Shown: positions 48,802 to 57,387 of the stretch, piece by piece
How the letters are laid out: every line of letters starts with the position of its first letter
How positions within the stretch are numbered: the first letter of the stretch is position 1
Source: Streptomyces hyderabadensis
GTDB taxonomy: Bacteria > Actinomycetota > Actinomycetes > Streptomycetales > Streptomycetaceae
Assembly: GCF_020404845.1 (NCBI RefSeq)
Contig: NZ_JAIOJZ010000018.1
Span: forward strand, 62,001 to 126,000
Direction: 5' to 3'
Length of the DNA stretch: 64,000 bases
The notes under the pieces: generated by a model
Databases searched by the model: none
Seen by the model: only the letters and a program-made list of their open reading frames with translations
Told to the model about the DNA's origin: nothing
Made by a program: the position numbers and the translations under genes

Positions 48802-49823
48802 TTGCCCGCTCCCGTGAAGAGGTCGCCGGTGTAGTAGGTCTTGGGGTCGACGGGCTTGTCGAGTTTGCCCGCGTCGACGAAGTAGTCGTTCATCCCCTTG
48901 AGCCATTTGACGACGGTGCCGTCCTCGGTCAGCTTGTCGAGTTCCCCGACGCCGAGCACCTTGTTGTTGGCGGCGTCCGCCTTCACCTGGTCGACGGGGA
49001 TCTTCAGCTTGTCGGCGGTCAGCTCGATCGCCTCGCCGGGGTGCTCGGAGCGGAACGCCATGGCCTCGCGCAGCACGGCGAGGACCTTCTTGGTCTTCTC
49101 CGGCTGGTCGGCCACCACCTTGTTGCCCGCGACGAACGCGGTGGGGAAGGAGACGTCCTGCTCGAAGTCGGTGTTCTTGGCGAGTTCGACCAGGCCGGGA
49201 ACCTGTTTCTTGATCGTCGCCGCGGCCGGGTACCAGAAGCCGGCGCCGTCGACCTGCCGGGAGGAGAAGGCGGAGACGATGGTGGACGGGTCCATGGGGA
49301 CCACCTTGAGGTCGTCCTTGGTCATCCCGGCCTTCTCCAGGGCGAGGGTGAGGATCATGTCGCCGGAGGTGCCCTCGGGCACGGCGACGGTCTTGCCCTT
49401 GAGCTGCTGCATCGAGGTGATGCCCGGCTGGGCGAGGACCCGGTCGGAGTTGCCGAGGGTGTTGATGGCGACGACCTTGGCCTGGCCGGAGGCGGGAAGC
49501 CACATCGCGCCGGGGCCTATGTAGCCGAAGTCGAGGTTGTCCGTGCCCAGCGCCTGGATCTGGAGCGGCCCGTTGGTGAAGACCTTGGCGTCGGCCGACA
49601 GCCCGTGCTTCTTCCACAGGCCCTTGGCCTCGGCGATGGCGATCAGGCTGGCGCCGTTGAAGTCGTTGATGTAGCCGAAGCGCACCTTGTCCGACGAACC
49701 GCCGGAGGACGAGCCGCCGCCGCACGCGGCGAGCAGCGCCATGGCGGCCACGCCGGCGAGGGTGGTGGTGAGCCTTGTGCGGGTGAGGACGGGTGACATG
49801 GCGGAGAGCACCTTCCGGGTCAT
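48798..49823 (-). CDS. ABC transporter solute-binding lipoprotein, NMT1/SsuA-like
   Basis: 341 residues. Lipoprotein signal with lipobox LLAAC, Cys34, followed by a Gly/Ser linker. The mature part has the NMT1/THI5-like fold pattern (VRFGYINDFNGASLIAIAEAKGLWKKHGL; GKTVAVPEGTSGDMIL, in short stretches). This family binds sulfonates, sulfate esters, nitrate or pyrimidines. ATG 49823 overlaps the ATPase stop by ATGA, which decides the start; later ATGs are unlikely. Given the sulfatase, the ligand is probably an organosulfate. Confidence 0.9.
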   Translation of the reverse strand: MTRKVLSAMSPVLTRTRLTTTLAGVAAMALLAACGGGSSSGGSSDKVRFGYINDFNGASLIAIAEAKGLWKKHGLSADAKVFTNGPLQIQALGTDNLDFGYIGPGAMWLPASGQAKVVAINTLGNSDRVLAQPGITSMQQLKGKTVAVPEGTSGDMILTLALEKAGMTKDDLKVVPMDPSTIVSAFSSRQVDGAGFWYPAAATIKKQVPGLVELAKNTDFEQDVSFPTAFVAGNKVVADQPEKTKKVLAVLREAMAFRSEHPGEAIELTADKLKIPVDQVKADAANNKVLGVGELDKLTEDGTVVKWLKGMNDYFVDAGKLDKPVDPKTYYTGDLFTGAGK

Positions 49824-50632
49824 GAGGTCGGGGAGTGGGAACCGGAAAGGGCGGCGGTGCGGCCTTCCTGGTGGTAGACGGAGTGCCACACGCGGTTGCG
49901 CAGCGCGGCGAACTCGGGGCTGAGCCGGAAGGCCTCGTCGCGCTCGATGGCGGGGTCGACATCGACCACGTCGTAGACGCGCCCGGGGCGGGCGGCCATC
50001 ACGACGACCCGGTTGGCCAGGAAGACGGCCTCGTCGACGTCGTGGGTGATGAACAGGACCGTGCGCTTGTCCTGGCTCCAGGTCTTCAGCAGTTGCTCCT
50101 GGAGCTTGACGCGGGTGAGCGCGTCGAGGGCGCCGAAGGGTTCGTCCATCAGCAGGATGGAGGGGTCGACGGCGTAGGCGCGGGCGATGGCGCAGCGCTG
50201 GCGCATGCCTCCGGAGAGGGTCTTGGGGAGCGCGTCGGCGAATCGCTCCAGGCCGACCAGTTCGATGAAGTGCTCGGCCCGGGCCCGGCGTTCGGCTTTC
50301 GGCACGCCCGCGGTACGCAGGCCGAACTCGACGTTCTGACGCACGGTCAGCCAGGGGAAGAGGGCGTACTGCTGGAAGATGACGCCGCGCTCGGGTCCGG
50401 GCCCCGAGACGGGTGCCCCGTCCACCAGGGCACGGCCGGAGGTGGGTGTCTCCAGCCCGGCGAGGATGTTCATCAGGGTGCTCTTGCCGCAGCCCGAAGG
50501 GCCGACGACAGTGACGAACTCGTGGTCGGCGATGTCGAGGCTGACGTCGTCGAGTGCGGTGAAGGTGTCCCGGCCCAGCGAGAAGGTCTTGGTGACGTGC
50601 TGGACGGAGATCTTGGCGGGTGTGCTGGTCAT
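49820..50632 (-). CDS. ABC transporter ATP-binding protein, SsuB/TauB-like
   Basis: 270 residues. Walker A GPSGCGKST (44-52), Q-loop VIFQQYALFPWLTV, signature LSGGMRQR, Walker B ILLMDEPFGALD and switch His in FITHDVDEAVFLANRV, which is the typical tail of nitrate/sulfonate/taurine ATPases. ATG 50632 overlaps the permease stop by ATGA (50629-50632); an upstream ATG at 50646 is less likely. It powers the importer. Confidence 0.93.
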   Translation of the reverse strand: MTSTPAKISVQHVTKTFSLGRDTFTALDDVSLDIADHEFVTVVGPSGCGKSTLMNILAGLETPTSGRALVDGAPVSGPGPERGVIFQQYALFPWLTVRQNVEFGLRTAGVPKAERRARAEHFIELVGLERFADALPKTLSGGMRQRCAIARAYAVDPSILLMDEPFGALDALTRVKLQEQLLKTWSQDKRTVLFITHDVDEAVFLANRVVVMAARPGRVYDVVDVDPAIERDEAFRLSPEFAALRNRVWHSVYHQEGRTAALSGSHSPTS

Positions 50633-51510
50633 CGGCGTTCCTGCCATCGGGTGAGCCGGCGTTCGGCGAGGAGGAGGACGCGGTCCATGAGGAGACCGAG
50701 GATTCCGATCGAGATGAGCCCGACGAAGATGGTCGGGAGGTCGTAGTACAGCTGGGCGTTCTGCATGCGGTAGCCGAGGCCCTCCTGGGCGGCGATCAGC
50801 TCCGCGGCGACCAGGGTGGCCCAGGCCGAGCCGAGGCCGACCCGCATGCCGACGAGGATGAAGGGGGTGGAGGCCGGCACCACCACGCGGGCGAAGATCG
50901 TGGCGTCGCGCGCGCCCAGCACCCGGGCGGCGTTGATCAGGGTGCGGTCGACGTTCACCACGCCCTGGAAGGTGGAGATCACGCAGGCCAGGAACGCGGC
51001 GAGGAAGATGACGAAGATCTTCGGGGTCTCGTCGATGCCCATGGCGACCACGGCCAGCGGGATGATCGCCAGCGGCGGGATGGTGCGGAAGAACTGGATC
51101 CAGGGTTCGATCAGTCCGCGCAGGATGCCGTACCAGCCCATCAGGAAGCCCACCGGGACGGCCACGGCCGTGCCGAGCGCGAAGCCGATGAGGACCCGGG
51201 TCAGGCTGGCCAGGGCGTCGTCGGCGAGCGTCCCGTCGCTGATCAGGGTGGCGGCGCGGTCGACGACCTCCGGCGGGGTCGGCAGCTTGAAGCCCGCCGA
51301 CGCGAAGGCCCACCAGATGGCGATGCCGAGCGCGACGGACACGGCGTTCAGGGCGAGGGGCAGTCCGCGCCGGCCCGGACGGGAGTGCTGCGACGGGGAC
51401 TTGGCGGTGCCCGGCGCACTGTCGTTCCCGTCGGTCGCGGGCGGGGACTCGGGACCCTTCTCGGGCCGCGGATGCCGCTGGTCGGCGCTCCGCTTGTCAA
51501 GGACGGACAT
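50629..51510 (-). CDS. ABC transporter permease, SsuC/TauC-like
   Basis: 293 residues with a 50-residue hydrophilic N-terminus, then about six membrane helices. The EAA loop is INAARVLGARDATIFARVVVP and the family-specific LGSAWATLVAAELIAAQEGLGY is split over the next segment. GGAG lies 6 bases before ATG 51510. Its first 14 bases overlap the end of the ROK regulator gene, so regulator and transporter are on one transcript. Confidence 0.93.
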   Translation of the reverse strand: MSVLDKRSADQRHPRPEKGPESPPATDGNDSAPGTAKSPSQHSRPGRRGLPLALNAVSVALGIAIWWAFASAGFKLPTPPEVVDRAATLISDGTLADDALASLTRVLIGFALGTAVAVPVGFLMGWYGILRGLIEPWIQFFRTIPPLAIIPLAVVAMGIDETPKIFVIFLAAFLACVISTFQGVVNVDRTLINAARVLGARDATIFARVVVPASTPFILVGMRVGLGSAWATLVAAELIAAQEGLGYRMQNAQLYYDLPTIFVGLISIGILGLLMDRVLLLAERRLTRWQERR

Positions 51511-52762
51511 GGGCGGCTCCTTCGGTGGCGGAGTCGGGTGCATCGGAACGGCCCTTCACGTCGGCGGTTTCGGGATACCTCGCCAGCAGGGGTGAGCTGT
51601 GGAAGACCGCGGCCAGCGCGCCGATGGCGCCGTCGTCGTCGGAGAGCCGGGCGGCGGCGACGAGGGGACCGGCCGACGCGGTCGGGAAGATCTCGGCGGC
51701 GAGGGTGGCGGCGACCTGTTCCACGAGGACCGGCGCCAGCCGGGTGATCTCGCCGCCGATGACCACCTTCGCCGGGTTCAGCATCATGGTCGCGGCACCC
51801 ACCACGCGTCCCAGGGCGCCCGCGGCCTCCCGCAGCACCCGGTCCACTACGGGGTGGGCTCGGCGCACGGCGTCCGCGAGGTCGTCCAGGTTCTCCAGGC
51901 GCAGGCCGAACTCCCAGCAGGCGGCGAGGATTCCGGGCACCGAGGCCACGGTCTCCAGACAGCCCCGCTTGCCGCAGCGGCAGGGCCGGCCCGCCGGTTC
52001 GACGGTCACGTGCCCCAGTTCGCCGGCCAGCCCGGAGGAGCCCGTCACCAGCTGGCCGCCGACGACGAGACCGCCGCCGACGCCGTCCGACAGCCGCACG
52101 TAGACCAGGTCGGCGACGCTGTCGGCGCCGCTGATGGCCTCCGCGAGGGCGGCGAGGCGGGTGTTGTTGTCGACGATCACCGGGGCGTCGAAACGTTCGG
52201 CGAAGGCCACGTCGACGCCTTCGGGTGCGGGGCGGAGCACGGTGGTCCCCGCGGTGGCGCGGGGCCAGGCCGCCCCCTCCGGAGCGGGGTAGGGACCGGG
52301 GACGCCGATGCCGATGCCCTGCAGGGCCCCGTAGTGGACGCCCGCCTCGCCGCTCAGCCGGTCGACCAGTTCCAGGGCGAGTGCGGTGCGGGTCCCCCAG
52401 GTCGCGGTGTCCTCGTAGCGGACCGCGCCGGAGACCATGATCTCGTGCGCGGCGTCGGCGACGACGACGTGGACCCGCCGGTGTCCGAAGTCGACGCCCA
52501 TGAACTGCGCCGACGCCGGGTCCAGCGCCAGCCGTTCGGCCGGTCGTCCACTGCCCTCGCGGCGGGAGGCGTCGGTGTCCACGACGACGATGGCGCCTCG
52601 CTGCAGGAGGTGGCCGGTGATCTCGGAGAGGGTGGTGCGGGACAGGCCCACGACCCGGGCGATCTCGCCCCGGCTCATGGCGCCGTTCTCCTGCAGCGCA
52701 CGCATGACGCGCTCTTCGTGGGTCCGCCTGACCAGTGCGTGCACTCCGCTGGGCATCTGCAT
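51497..52762 (-). CDS. ROK-family transcriptional regulator
   Basis: 421 residues from ATG 52762; a TTG at 52771 would add three. An N-terminal MarR-like winged helix is clear (MSRGEIARVVGLSRTTLSEITGHLLQRG, in short parts). The ROK domain has GVDFGHRRV in the first loop, DNNTRL in place of ENDxN (no catalytic Asp) and an intact zinc motif CRCGKRGCLE. It is thus a sensor repressor, not a kinase. It heads the transporter-sulfatase-FGE transcript and is divergent from the GH43-like gene. A consensus-like promoter ends just before the ATG, so the mRNA is probably leaderless. Confidence 0.92.
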   Translation of the reverse strand: MQMPSGVHALVRRTHEERVMRALQENGAMSRGEIARVVGLSRTTLSEITGHLLQRGAIVVVDTDASRREGSGRPAERLALDPASAQFMGVDFGHRRVHVVVADAAHEIMVSGAVRYEDTATWGTRTALALELVDRLSGEAGVHYGALQGIGIGVPGPYPAPEGAAWPRATAGTTVLRPAPEGVDVAFAERFDAPVIVDNNTRLAALAEAISGADSVADLVYVRLSDGVGGGLVVGGQLVTGSSGLAGELGHVTVEPAGRPCRCGKRGCLETVASVPGILAACWEFGLRLENLDDLADAVRRAHPVVDRVLREAAGALGRVVGAATMMLNPAKVVIGGEITRLAPVLVEQVAATLAAEIFPTASAGPLVAAARLSDDDGAIGALAAVFHSSPLLARYPETADVKGRSDAPDSATEGAAHVRP

Positions 52763-52769
52763 GCCGGTC

Positions 52770-52798
52770 AACGTAGGGAGGCTCGATTATTCCGTCAA
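52770..52798 (-). promoter_or_regulatory. Promoter of the ROK/transporter/sulfatase transcript, probably leaderless
   Basis: On the minus strand TTGACG (52798-52793), 17 bases, TACGTT (52775-52770). The ATG at 52762 begins 7 bases after the -10, so transcription would start at or next to it. TGTTGACG here is mirrored by TGTTGACG at 52889-52896, a likely shared operator half. Confidence 0.6.
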
Positions 52799-52890
52799 CA
52801 CTCCGACAGAAAGATGCAATGAAGCGTTCACAATGCCCGGTGGACCGGGTCAAGGCGGGGTCGGCCGGCGTGGATTATTCGTCCGGCCTG

Positions 52891-52920
52891 TTGACGTAAA
52901 TGTGCGGGCGTTCGCATGCT
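52891..52920 (+). promoter_or_regulatory. Promoter of the GH43-like gene, probably leaderless
   Basis: TTGACG (52891-52896), 18 bases, CATGCT (52915-52920). The ATG at 52928 begins 7 bases after the -10, with no ribosome-binding sequence. The same TGTTGACG element occurs in opposite orientation at the divergent promoter. Confidence 0.55.
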
Positions 52921-52927
52921 GTGCGCC

Positions 52928-54286
52928 ATGACCGATGCCGAGTACGGACTGCACCGACGATCCCTGCTGGCCGGCGCCGCCGGTGTGGGGGCTGCCTTCA
53001 CCCTGCCCGCGGGCGCCGCGCAGGCGGCTCCCGCGTCGGCCCCCGCATCCCCGCCTTCGGCCGGGGCGTCGCACCGGTACCCGCGCAACTGGCCCGACCC
53101 CGAGCCGTACGGCGCCGCGGACGCCCGGGCCGACCTGTGGCCGCGCGAGGACAACTCGTTCGTCCTCCCGCTGGAGCTGCGCCCCCGTGACGAGGAGCGC
53201 GGCACGGTCTGGATGCGCGACACCTACGTCAACTGCTTCGTCGTCGACGGCCGCCCCCTGTACGTCGCCACCGGTACGACCCGGGTGCCGGGACTCGACG
53301 TCGCCGGTCCCTGGAACGACGGCATCTTCGTGTGGCTGGCCCCCTCCCTCAAGGGCCCGTGGCGGCTGGCGGACACGACCGGCATCCGGCCCGGGGCGGA
53401 GCGCGGCAAGGTGTGGTCACCGGAGTTCGCCGGGGAGAACCGGCCCGGCCGCACCGTCGTCGCGCCCTGGCAGGAGTACTGGTACGACGAGCAGTTCGGC
53501 AAGCGGGGCCAGGCCTGGGCGCCGGAGCTGCACTACTTCCGCGGCACCTGGTACCTCGTGGCGTGCATGGGCGACCACTCCCGCAAGGTCGGTTCCTTCA
53601 TGCTGGTGAGCGAGGGCGGCGTCGAGGGGCCGTACCGGCTGATCGAGGGGAACCTGGACAAGCCCTTCGGCGACTCGTTCATCGGGGGGCCGAAGTTCAT
53701 CGAGCCCGGCGCCTACCACCACATCGACGGCGGCCTGTTCTCCGAGGGCGACGACGCCTGGCTCGTGCTCCACAACGACCTGTACGCGAAGTTCCGGGAC
53801 GACATGGAGGACATCGTCACGACCACGGACCTGCCCCGGTTCCAGCAGACCCCGTACTCCCCCGAGCCGTACCTGGAGGGCGCCTACGTGTTCAAGTACC
53901 GGGGCAAGTACCACCTCGTGCACGCCGCCTGGGACCGCACCTCCGTCAACGCCGACGGCACCGTCCGCCAGGCCTACGACGTGCCCGCCGCGGGACGGGT
54001 GCAGTACCAGTACGACGCGGTCGTGGCCGTGGCCGACCGGTTCGAGGGTCCGTACTCGAAGCGGTACACCGCGGGAGTCGGCGCCGGTCACAACAACTTC
54101 TTCGTCGATCACCGGGGCGGCCTGTGGGCGACGTACTTCCTGAACCCGGCCGCCGGCTACTGGTCCGGCGCCTCGCGCGTCGCCCGGGCCGCGGTGCCCG
54201 GTGTCGTACGGCTCGAGTGGACCGGCCCGGCGGACGGCCGGCTGTACGTCGAGCGCAGGCCCGAGGGGCGCGGCGACCGGTCCTGA
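52928..54286 (+). CDS. Tat-exported GH43-like beta-propeller protein
   Basis: 452 residues from ATG 52928. A twin-arginine signal (HRRSLLAGAAGVGAAF) with cleavage near AQA-A precedes the mature protein. The body has repeated blade-like segments with WxxP/GPWRL patterns (GIFVWLAPSLKGPWRLAD; GQAWAPELHYFRGTWYLVAC; YSPEPYLEGAYVFKYRGKYHL), as in five-bladed GH43/GH62/GH32-type folds. WAPELH supplies a probable catalytic-type Glu region. Likely releases or trims a sugar outside the cell, possibly the sulfated substrate for the divergent importer. The exact family is uncertain. Confidence 0.8.
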   Translation: MTDAEYGLHRRSLLAGAAGVGAAFTLPAGAAQAAPASAPASPPSAGASHRYPRNWPDPEPYGAADARADLWPREDNSFVLPLELRPRDEERGTVWMRDTYVNCFVVDGRPLYVATGTTRVPGLDVAGPWNDGIFVWLAPSLKGPWRLADTTGIRPGAERGKVWSPEFAGENRPGRTVVAPWQEYWYDEQFGKRGQAWAPELHYFRGTWYLVACMGDHSRKVGSFMLVSEGGVEGPYRLIEGNLDKPFGDSFIGGPKFIEPGAYHHIDGGLFSEGDDAWLVLHNDLYAKFRDDMEDIVTTTDLPRFQQTPYSPEPYLEGAYVFKYRGKYHLVHAAWDRTSVNADGTVRQAYDVPAAGRVQYQYDAVVAVADRFEGPYSKRYTAGVGAGHNNFFVDHRGGLWATYFLNPAAGYWSGASRVARAAVPGVVRLEWTGPADGRLYVERRPEGRGDRS

Positions 54287-54288
54287 GC

Positions 54289-54338
54289 AGCGGCGGAACC
54301 GTACCGCCGCTCCCTCGCATGCCGTGGCGGCGGTACGG
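54289..54338 (+). promoter_or_regulatory. Two mutually exclusive hairpins between GH43-like and phosphatase genes
   Basis: Hairpin A: AGCGGCGG (54289-54296) with CCGCCGCT (54304-54311), 3 bases after the stop, terminator-like. Hairpin B: CCGTACCGCCGC (54299-54310) with GCGGCGGTACGG (54327-54338), a perfect 12-base stem that uses the same strand. Only one can form at a time. Confidence 0.6.
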
Positions 54339-54418
54339 GCGTAGTGTCCAGATATGGGTGGTGTTCGGGGTGGCCGGCGTCGGGCAGCCCGGCCGGCGCG
54401 GACGCGGGCGGACCGCTG

Positions 54419-56581
54419 ATGGACTCCGCGATGACGGCCGTGGTGCGGGCGAGCGGTGCGTTCGGAGGGATCCTGTACGTACTGCCACCGGGGGAGAACG
54501 CCGTGTGGCAGGTCCTGGTCACGGGGGTCCCGCAGGAGATGGCCGCGCCGTGGCGGCGGGTCGGGCTGAAGGACCCGATGCCCGTGGCGGACGCGGTCCG
54601 CGAGCACCGGCTGGTGTGGGCGGGCGGCCGCGAGGAGATGGCCCGCGAGTATCCGCGGCTGGCACTCGTCCTGCCGTACGACTTCGGGCTGGCCGCCGCA
54701 CCGCTCGTCTCGGGCACCGCCGTCCGGGGCGGTCTGGTGCTGCTGTGGCCCGCGAACCACCCGTCGCGGCTGAGCGCCGGTGAGCAGGAGGTCATCCGGG
54801 CGGGCTGCCGCCGCCTGGGCGACAGCCTGCAGCGGGCGCTCGACCGGGGCGAACCGCTGCCGCCCCCGGACCGCCCCCGGACCCTGCCGCCGGCGGCACC
54901 GCGCACCCCCTCCCCCGCCGAGGCGACCGCCCTGTCCGCCTTCGTGGACCGCCTGCCCGGCGGCTCGTGCGCGCTGGACCTGGAGGGGCGCCTCACCTTC
55001 GTCACCCCGGGGGCGGCCGAGCTGCTCGGCGTCGACCGGTCCCTGCTGGTGGGTGCCCTGCCGTGGGAGGCGCTGCCCTGGATGGACGTGCCGCACGTCG
55101 AGGACCGCTACCGCGCCGCGCTGGTCAGCCGGAGTCCGCAGGCCTTCACCGTGCTGCGCCCGCCGGGGACGTGGCTGTCCTTCGAGCTGTACCCGGACGC
55201 CACCGGGCTGAGCGTGCGCATCACCCGCACCAGCCCGGAGGCGGACGCTCCCCCGTCCGGATCGGTGCAGACCTCGGGCCCCAGCCGTGCCACGGTGCTC
55301 TACCACCTGATGCACCTGGCCTCCACCCTGACCGAGGCGGTCAGCGTGCAGGACGTGGTCCAGCAGACCGCCGACCAGCTGATGCCGGCGCTCGGGGCGC
55401 AGGCCATGGTGGTGATGGCCCCGGCGGACGGCCGTCTGAAGATCGTCGGCCAGCGCGGCTACCACCCGCAGCTGCTGAGGCGCTTCGACGGCACGCCCCT
55501 CACCTCGGCCCTCCCCGGTGTCGACGTCATGGCCACGGGCGTGCCGGGATTCTGGACCACCTTCGAGGAACTCCACGCGGCCTACCCCGCCATGAGGCAC
55601 GAGGACGGGATGGCCGCATGGGCGCTGCTGCCGCTGATCGCCTCCGGCCGCCCCATCGGCTCGCTCCTGCTCTCCTACCGGCGGCCCCACGTCTTCCCGC
55701 CGGGCGAACGGGCCGCCCTCACCTCGCTGGCCGGCCTGGTCGGGCAGGCCCTGGACCGGGCCCGGCTCTACGACGCCAAGCACCACCTCGCCCACCGTCT
55801 GCAGTCCGCCCTGCTGCCCCACACCCTCCCCGAGGTGCCCGGTCTGAACGTCGCCGCCCGCTACCTGCCGGCCGCCCGGGGACTGGGCATCGGCGGCGAC
55901 TTCTACGACGTCATCCGCCTCGACGCGCACACCGCCGGCGTCACCATCGGCGATGTGCAGGGACACAACGTGGACGCCGCGGCGCTCATGGGGCAGGTCC
56001 GCACCGCCGTGCACGCCAACGCCACCGTGGGGGCGCCGCCCGACGACGTCCTGGCCCGCACCAACCGGCTGCTCACCGACCTGGACCCCGGTCTGTTCAC
56101 CAGCTGCGCCTACGTCCACCTCGACCTCGCCACGCACCGCGCCTGCGTGGCGCTGGCCGGACATCCGCCTCCCCTGCTGCGCCACGCGGACGGGCAGGTC
56201 CAGCCCCTGCACGTGCCGCCTGGTCTGCTGCTGGGCATCGAGCGGGACGCCCGGTATCCCGCGCTGGAGTTCCCGTTGCCGCCCGGCAGTGTGCTCGCCC
56301 TCTACACCGACGGACTCGTCGAGGCGCCCGGGGTCGACCTGGACGACGCGATCGCGGCCCTCGCCGGGCTCCTCGAACACGGCGACCCCGGCGACCTGGA
56401 CGCCATGGCGGACACCCTCATCCGGCACGCGCCCACCCCGGGCGACGACATCGCGCTGGTCCTCGTCGGTCCGCCCGCGGGGACGGCGGGGCACTCCAGG
56501 GGCCACTCGATCGTTTTCCCTGGCAAGAAGGACGACCGCCGGTCGACACGGGCCGGCAGCGGAGGAGAAGACCCTTCATGA
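54419..56581 (+). CDS. SpoIIE-type PP2C phosphatase with GAF/PAS-like sensor domains
   Basis: 720 residues from ATG 54419; a GTG at 54344 is an alternative. The N-terminal 150 residues form a GAF-like domain, then a PAS-like domain (about 190-275), then a second GAF domain (about 300-445), and finally the SpoIIE phosphatase from about 465, with GGDFYDVIRL, TIGDVQGHNVDAAALMGQVRTAV in two parts, LALYTDGLVEAPG and GDDIALVLVG as metal-binding hallmarks. It should dephosphorylate an anti-sigma antagonist, such as a BldG-like STAS protein, in response to a signal. No anti-sigma kinase domain is fused. Coupled by ATGA to the CBS-BON gene. Confidence 0.88.
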   Translation: MDSAMTAVVRASGAFGGILYVLPPGENAVWQVLVTGVPQEMAAPWRRVGLKDPMPVADAVREHRLVWAGGREEMAREYPRLALVLPYDFGLAAAPLVSGTAVRGGLVLLWPANHPSRLSAGEQEVIRAGCRRLGDSLQRALDRGEPLPPPDRPRTLPPAAPRTPSPAEATALSAFVDRLPGGSCALDLEGRLTFVTPGAAELLGVDRSLLVGALPWEALPWMDVPHVEDRYRAALVSRSPQAFTVLRPPGTWLSFELYPDATGLSVRITRTSPEADAPPSGSVQTSGPSRATVLYHLMHLASTLTEAVSVQDVVQQTADQLMPALGAQAMVVMAPADGRLKIVGQRGYHPQLLRRFDGTPLTSALPGVDVMATGVPGFWTTFEELHAAYPAMRHEDGMAAWALLPLIASGRPIGSLLLSYRRPHVFPPGERAALTSLAGLVGQALDRARLYDAKHHLAHRLQSALLPHTLPEVPGLNVAARYLPAARGLGIGGDFYDVIRLDAHTAGVTIGDVQGHNVDAAALMGQVRTAVHANATVGAPPDDVLARTNRLLTDLDPGLFTSCAYVHLDLATHRACVALAGHPPPLLRHADGQVQPLHVPPGLLLGIERDARYPALEFPLPPGSVLALYTDGLVEAPGVDLDDAIAALAGLLEHGDPGDLDAMADTLIRHAPTPGDDIALVLVGPPAGTAGHSRGHSIVFPGKKDDRRSTRAGSGGEDPS

Positions 56582-57249
56582 AACACCAGAGGGTGCGCGA
56601 TCTGATGAGCGACGCCGTGGTCCGCGTGCAGTGGGGCACACCGTTCAAGGAGATCGCCCACCTGCTGCTGGAGTACGACATCACGGCGGTGCCGGTGGTC
56701 GACGGGGAGAACCGCCCGGTGGGGGTGGTGTCGGAGGCCGACCTGCTGCAGAAGATGTGGGGCGGGGAGCCCGACGGCTCCCCCGAGCACGCCGGGTGGT
56801 CCCGGGCCTCGGCCGCCAAGGCGGGTGCCACGGACGCGGCCGGGCTCATGACCTCGCCCGCTCTGTGCGCACGGGAGGGCTGGAGCGTCGTGGACGCCGC
56901 CCGGGTGATGGCCCGGCACCGCATCAAACGGCTCCTGGTGGTGGACGAGGACGGGCGGCTGGCCGGGGTCGTCAGCCGCAGCGACCTGCTGCGGGTCTTC
57001 CTGCGCACGGACCGCGCCATCCGCACCGAGATCATCGAAGAGGCCCTGGTCAAGGCGCTCGGCCTGGCTCCCTCCTCGGTGCAGGTGGATGTGACGCACG
57101 GTCATGTCGTGCTCAGCGGCCGGCTCCCGGCCCATGTGTCGGCGCCGCTGCTGGAGGAGCACTGCCGGAGCGTGGACGGCGTCGTCGCCGTGGAGTTCCG
57201 GCCGGCCGGCGAGGCCGACGCCGAGGATCCCGCGGCCGTCGGTTCCTGA
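56578..57249 (+). CDS. Tandem CBS-domain protein with C-terminal BON domain
   Basis: 223 residues. The first CBS motif is VRDLMSDAVVRVQWGTPFKEIAH through VGVVSEADLLQ, the second MTSPALCAREGWSVVDAARVM through AGVVSRSDLLRVF. A BON-like segment follows (VDVTHGHVVLSGRLPAHVSAP). CBS pairs bind adenine nucleotides; BON domains bind membranes or partner proteins. Start codon overlaps the phosphatase stop (ATGA, 56578-56581), suggesting it feeds an energy signal to the phosphatase (inference). Confidence 0.92.
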   Translation: MKHQRVRDLMSDAVVRVQWGTPFKEIAHLLLEYDITAVPVVDGENRPVGVVSEADLLQKMWGGEPDGSPEHAGWSRASAAKAGATDAAGLMTSPALCAREGWSVVDAARVMARHRIKRLLVVDEDGRLAGVVSRSDLLRVFLRTDRAIRTEIIEEALVKALGLAPSSVQVDVTHGHVVLSGRLPAHVSAPLLEEHCRSVDGVVAVEFRPAGEADAEDPAAVGS

Positions 57250-57310
57250 GCCGTCCGCTCCGCACCCGTCCGCTTCTGCCCGCCGGTCCGGGCGCAGGCG
57301 GCCGGGTCGT

Positions 57311-57364
57311 CCTGACGGGGTGAGATCCGCCTAACAGTGTTCGGATTCTTGATGTCCCGTCAGG
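57311..57364 (+). promoter_or_regulatory. Inverted repeat upstream of TetR gene
   Basis: CCTGACGGG (57311-57319) and CCCGTCAGG (57356-57364) are perfect 9-base arms 36 bases apart. A -10-like TAGGCT (57376-57381) ends 6 bases before the ATG at 57388, so the downstream mRNA may be leaderless. The arms could be two half-sites of an autoregulator. Confidence 0.45.
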
Positions 57365-57387
57365 CTCTGCCGCCCTAGGCTCGCCGC

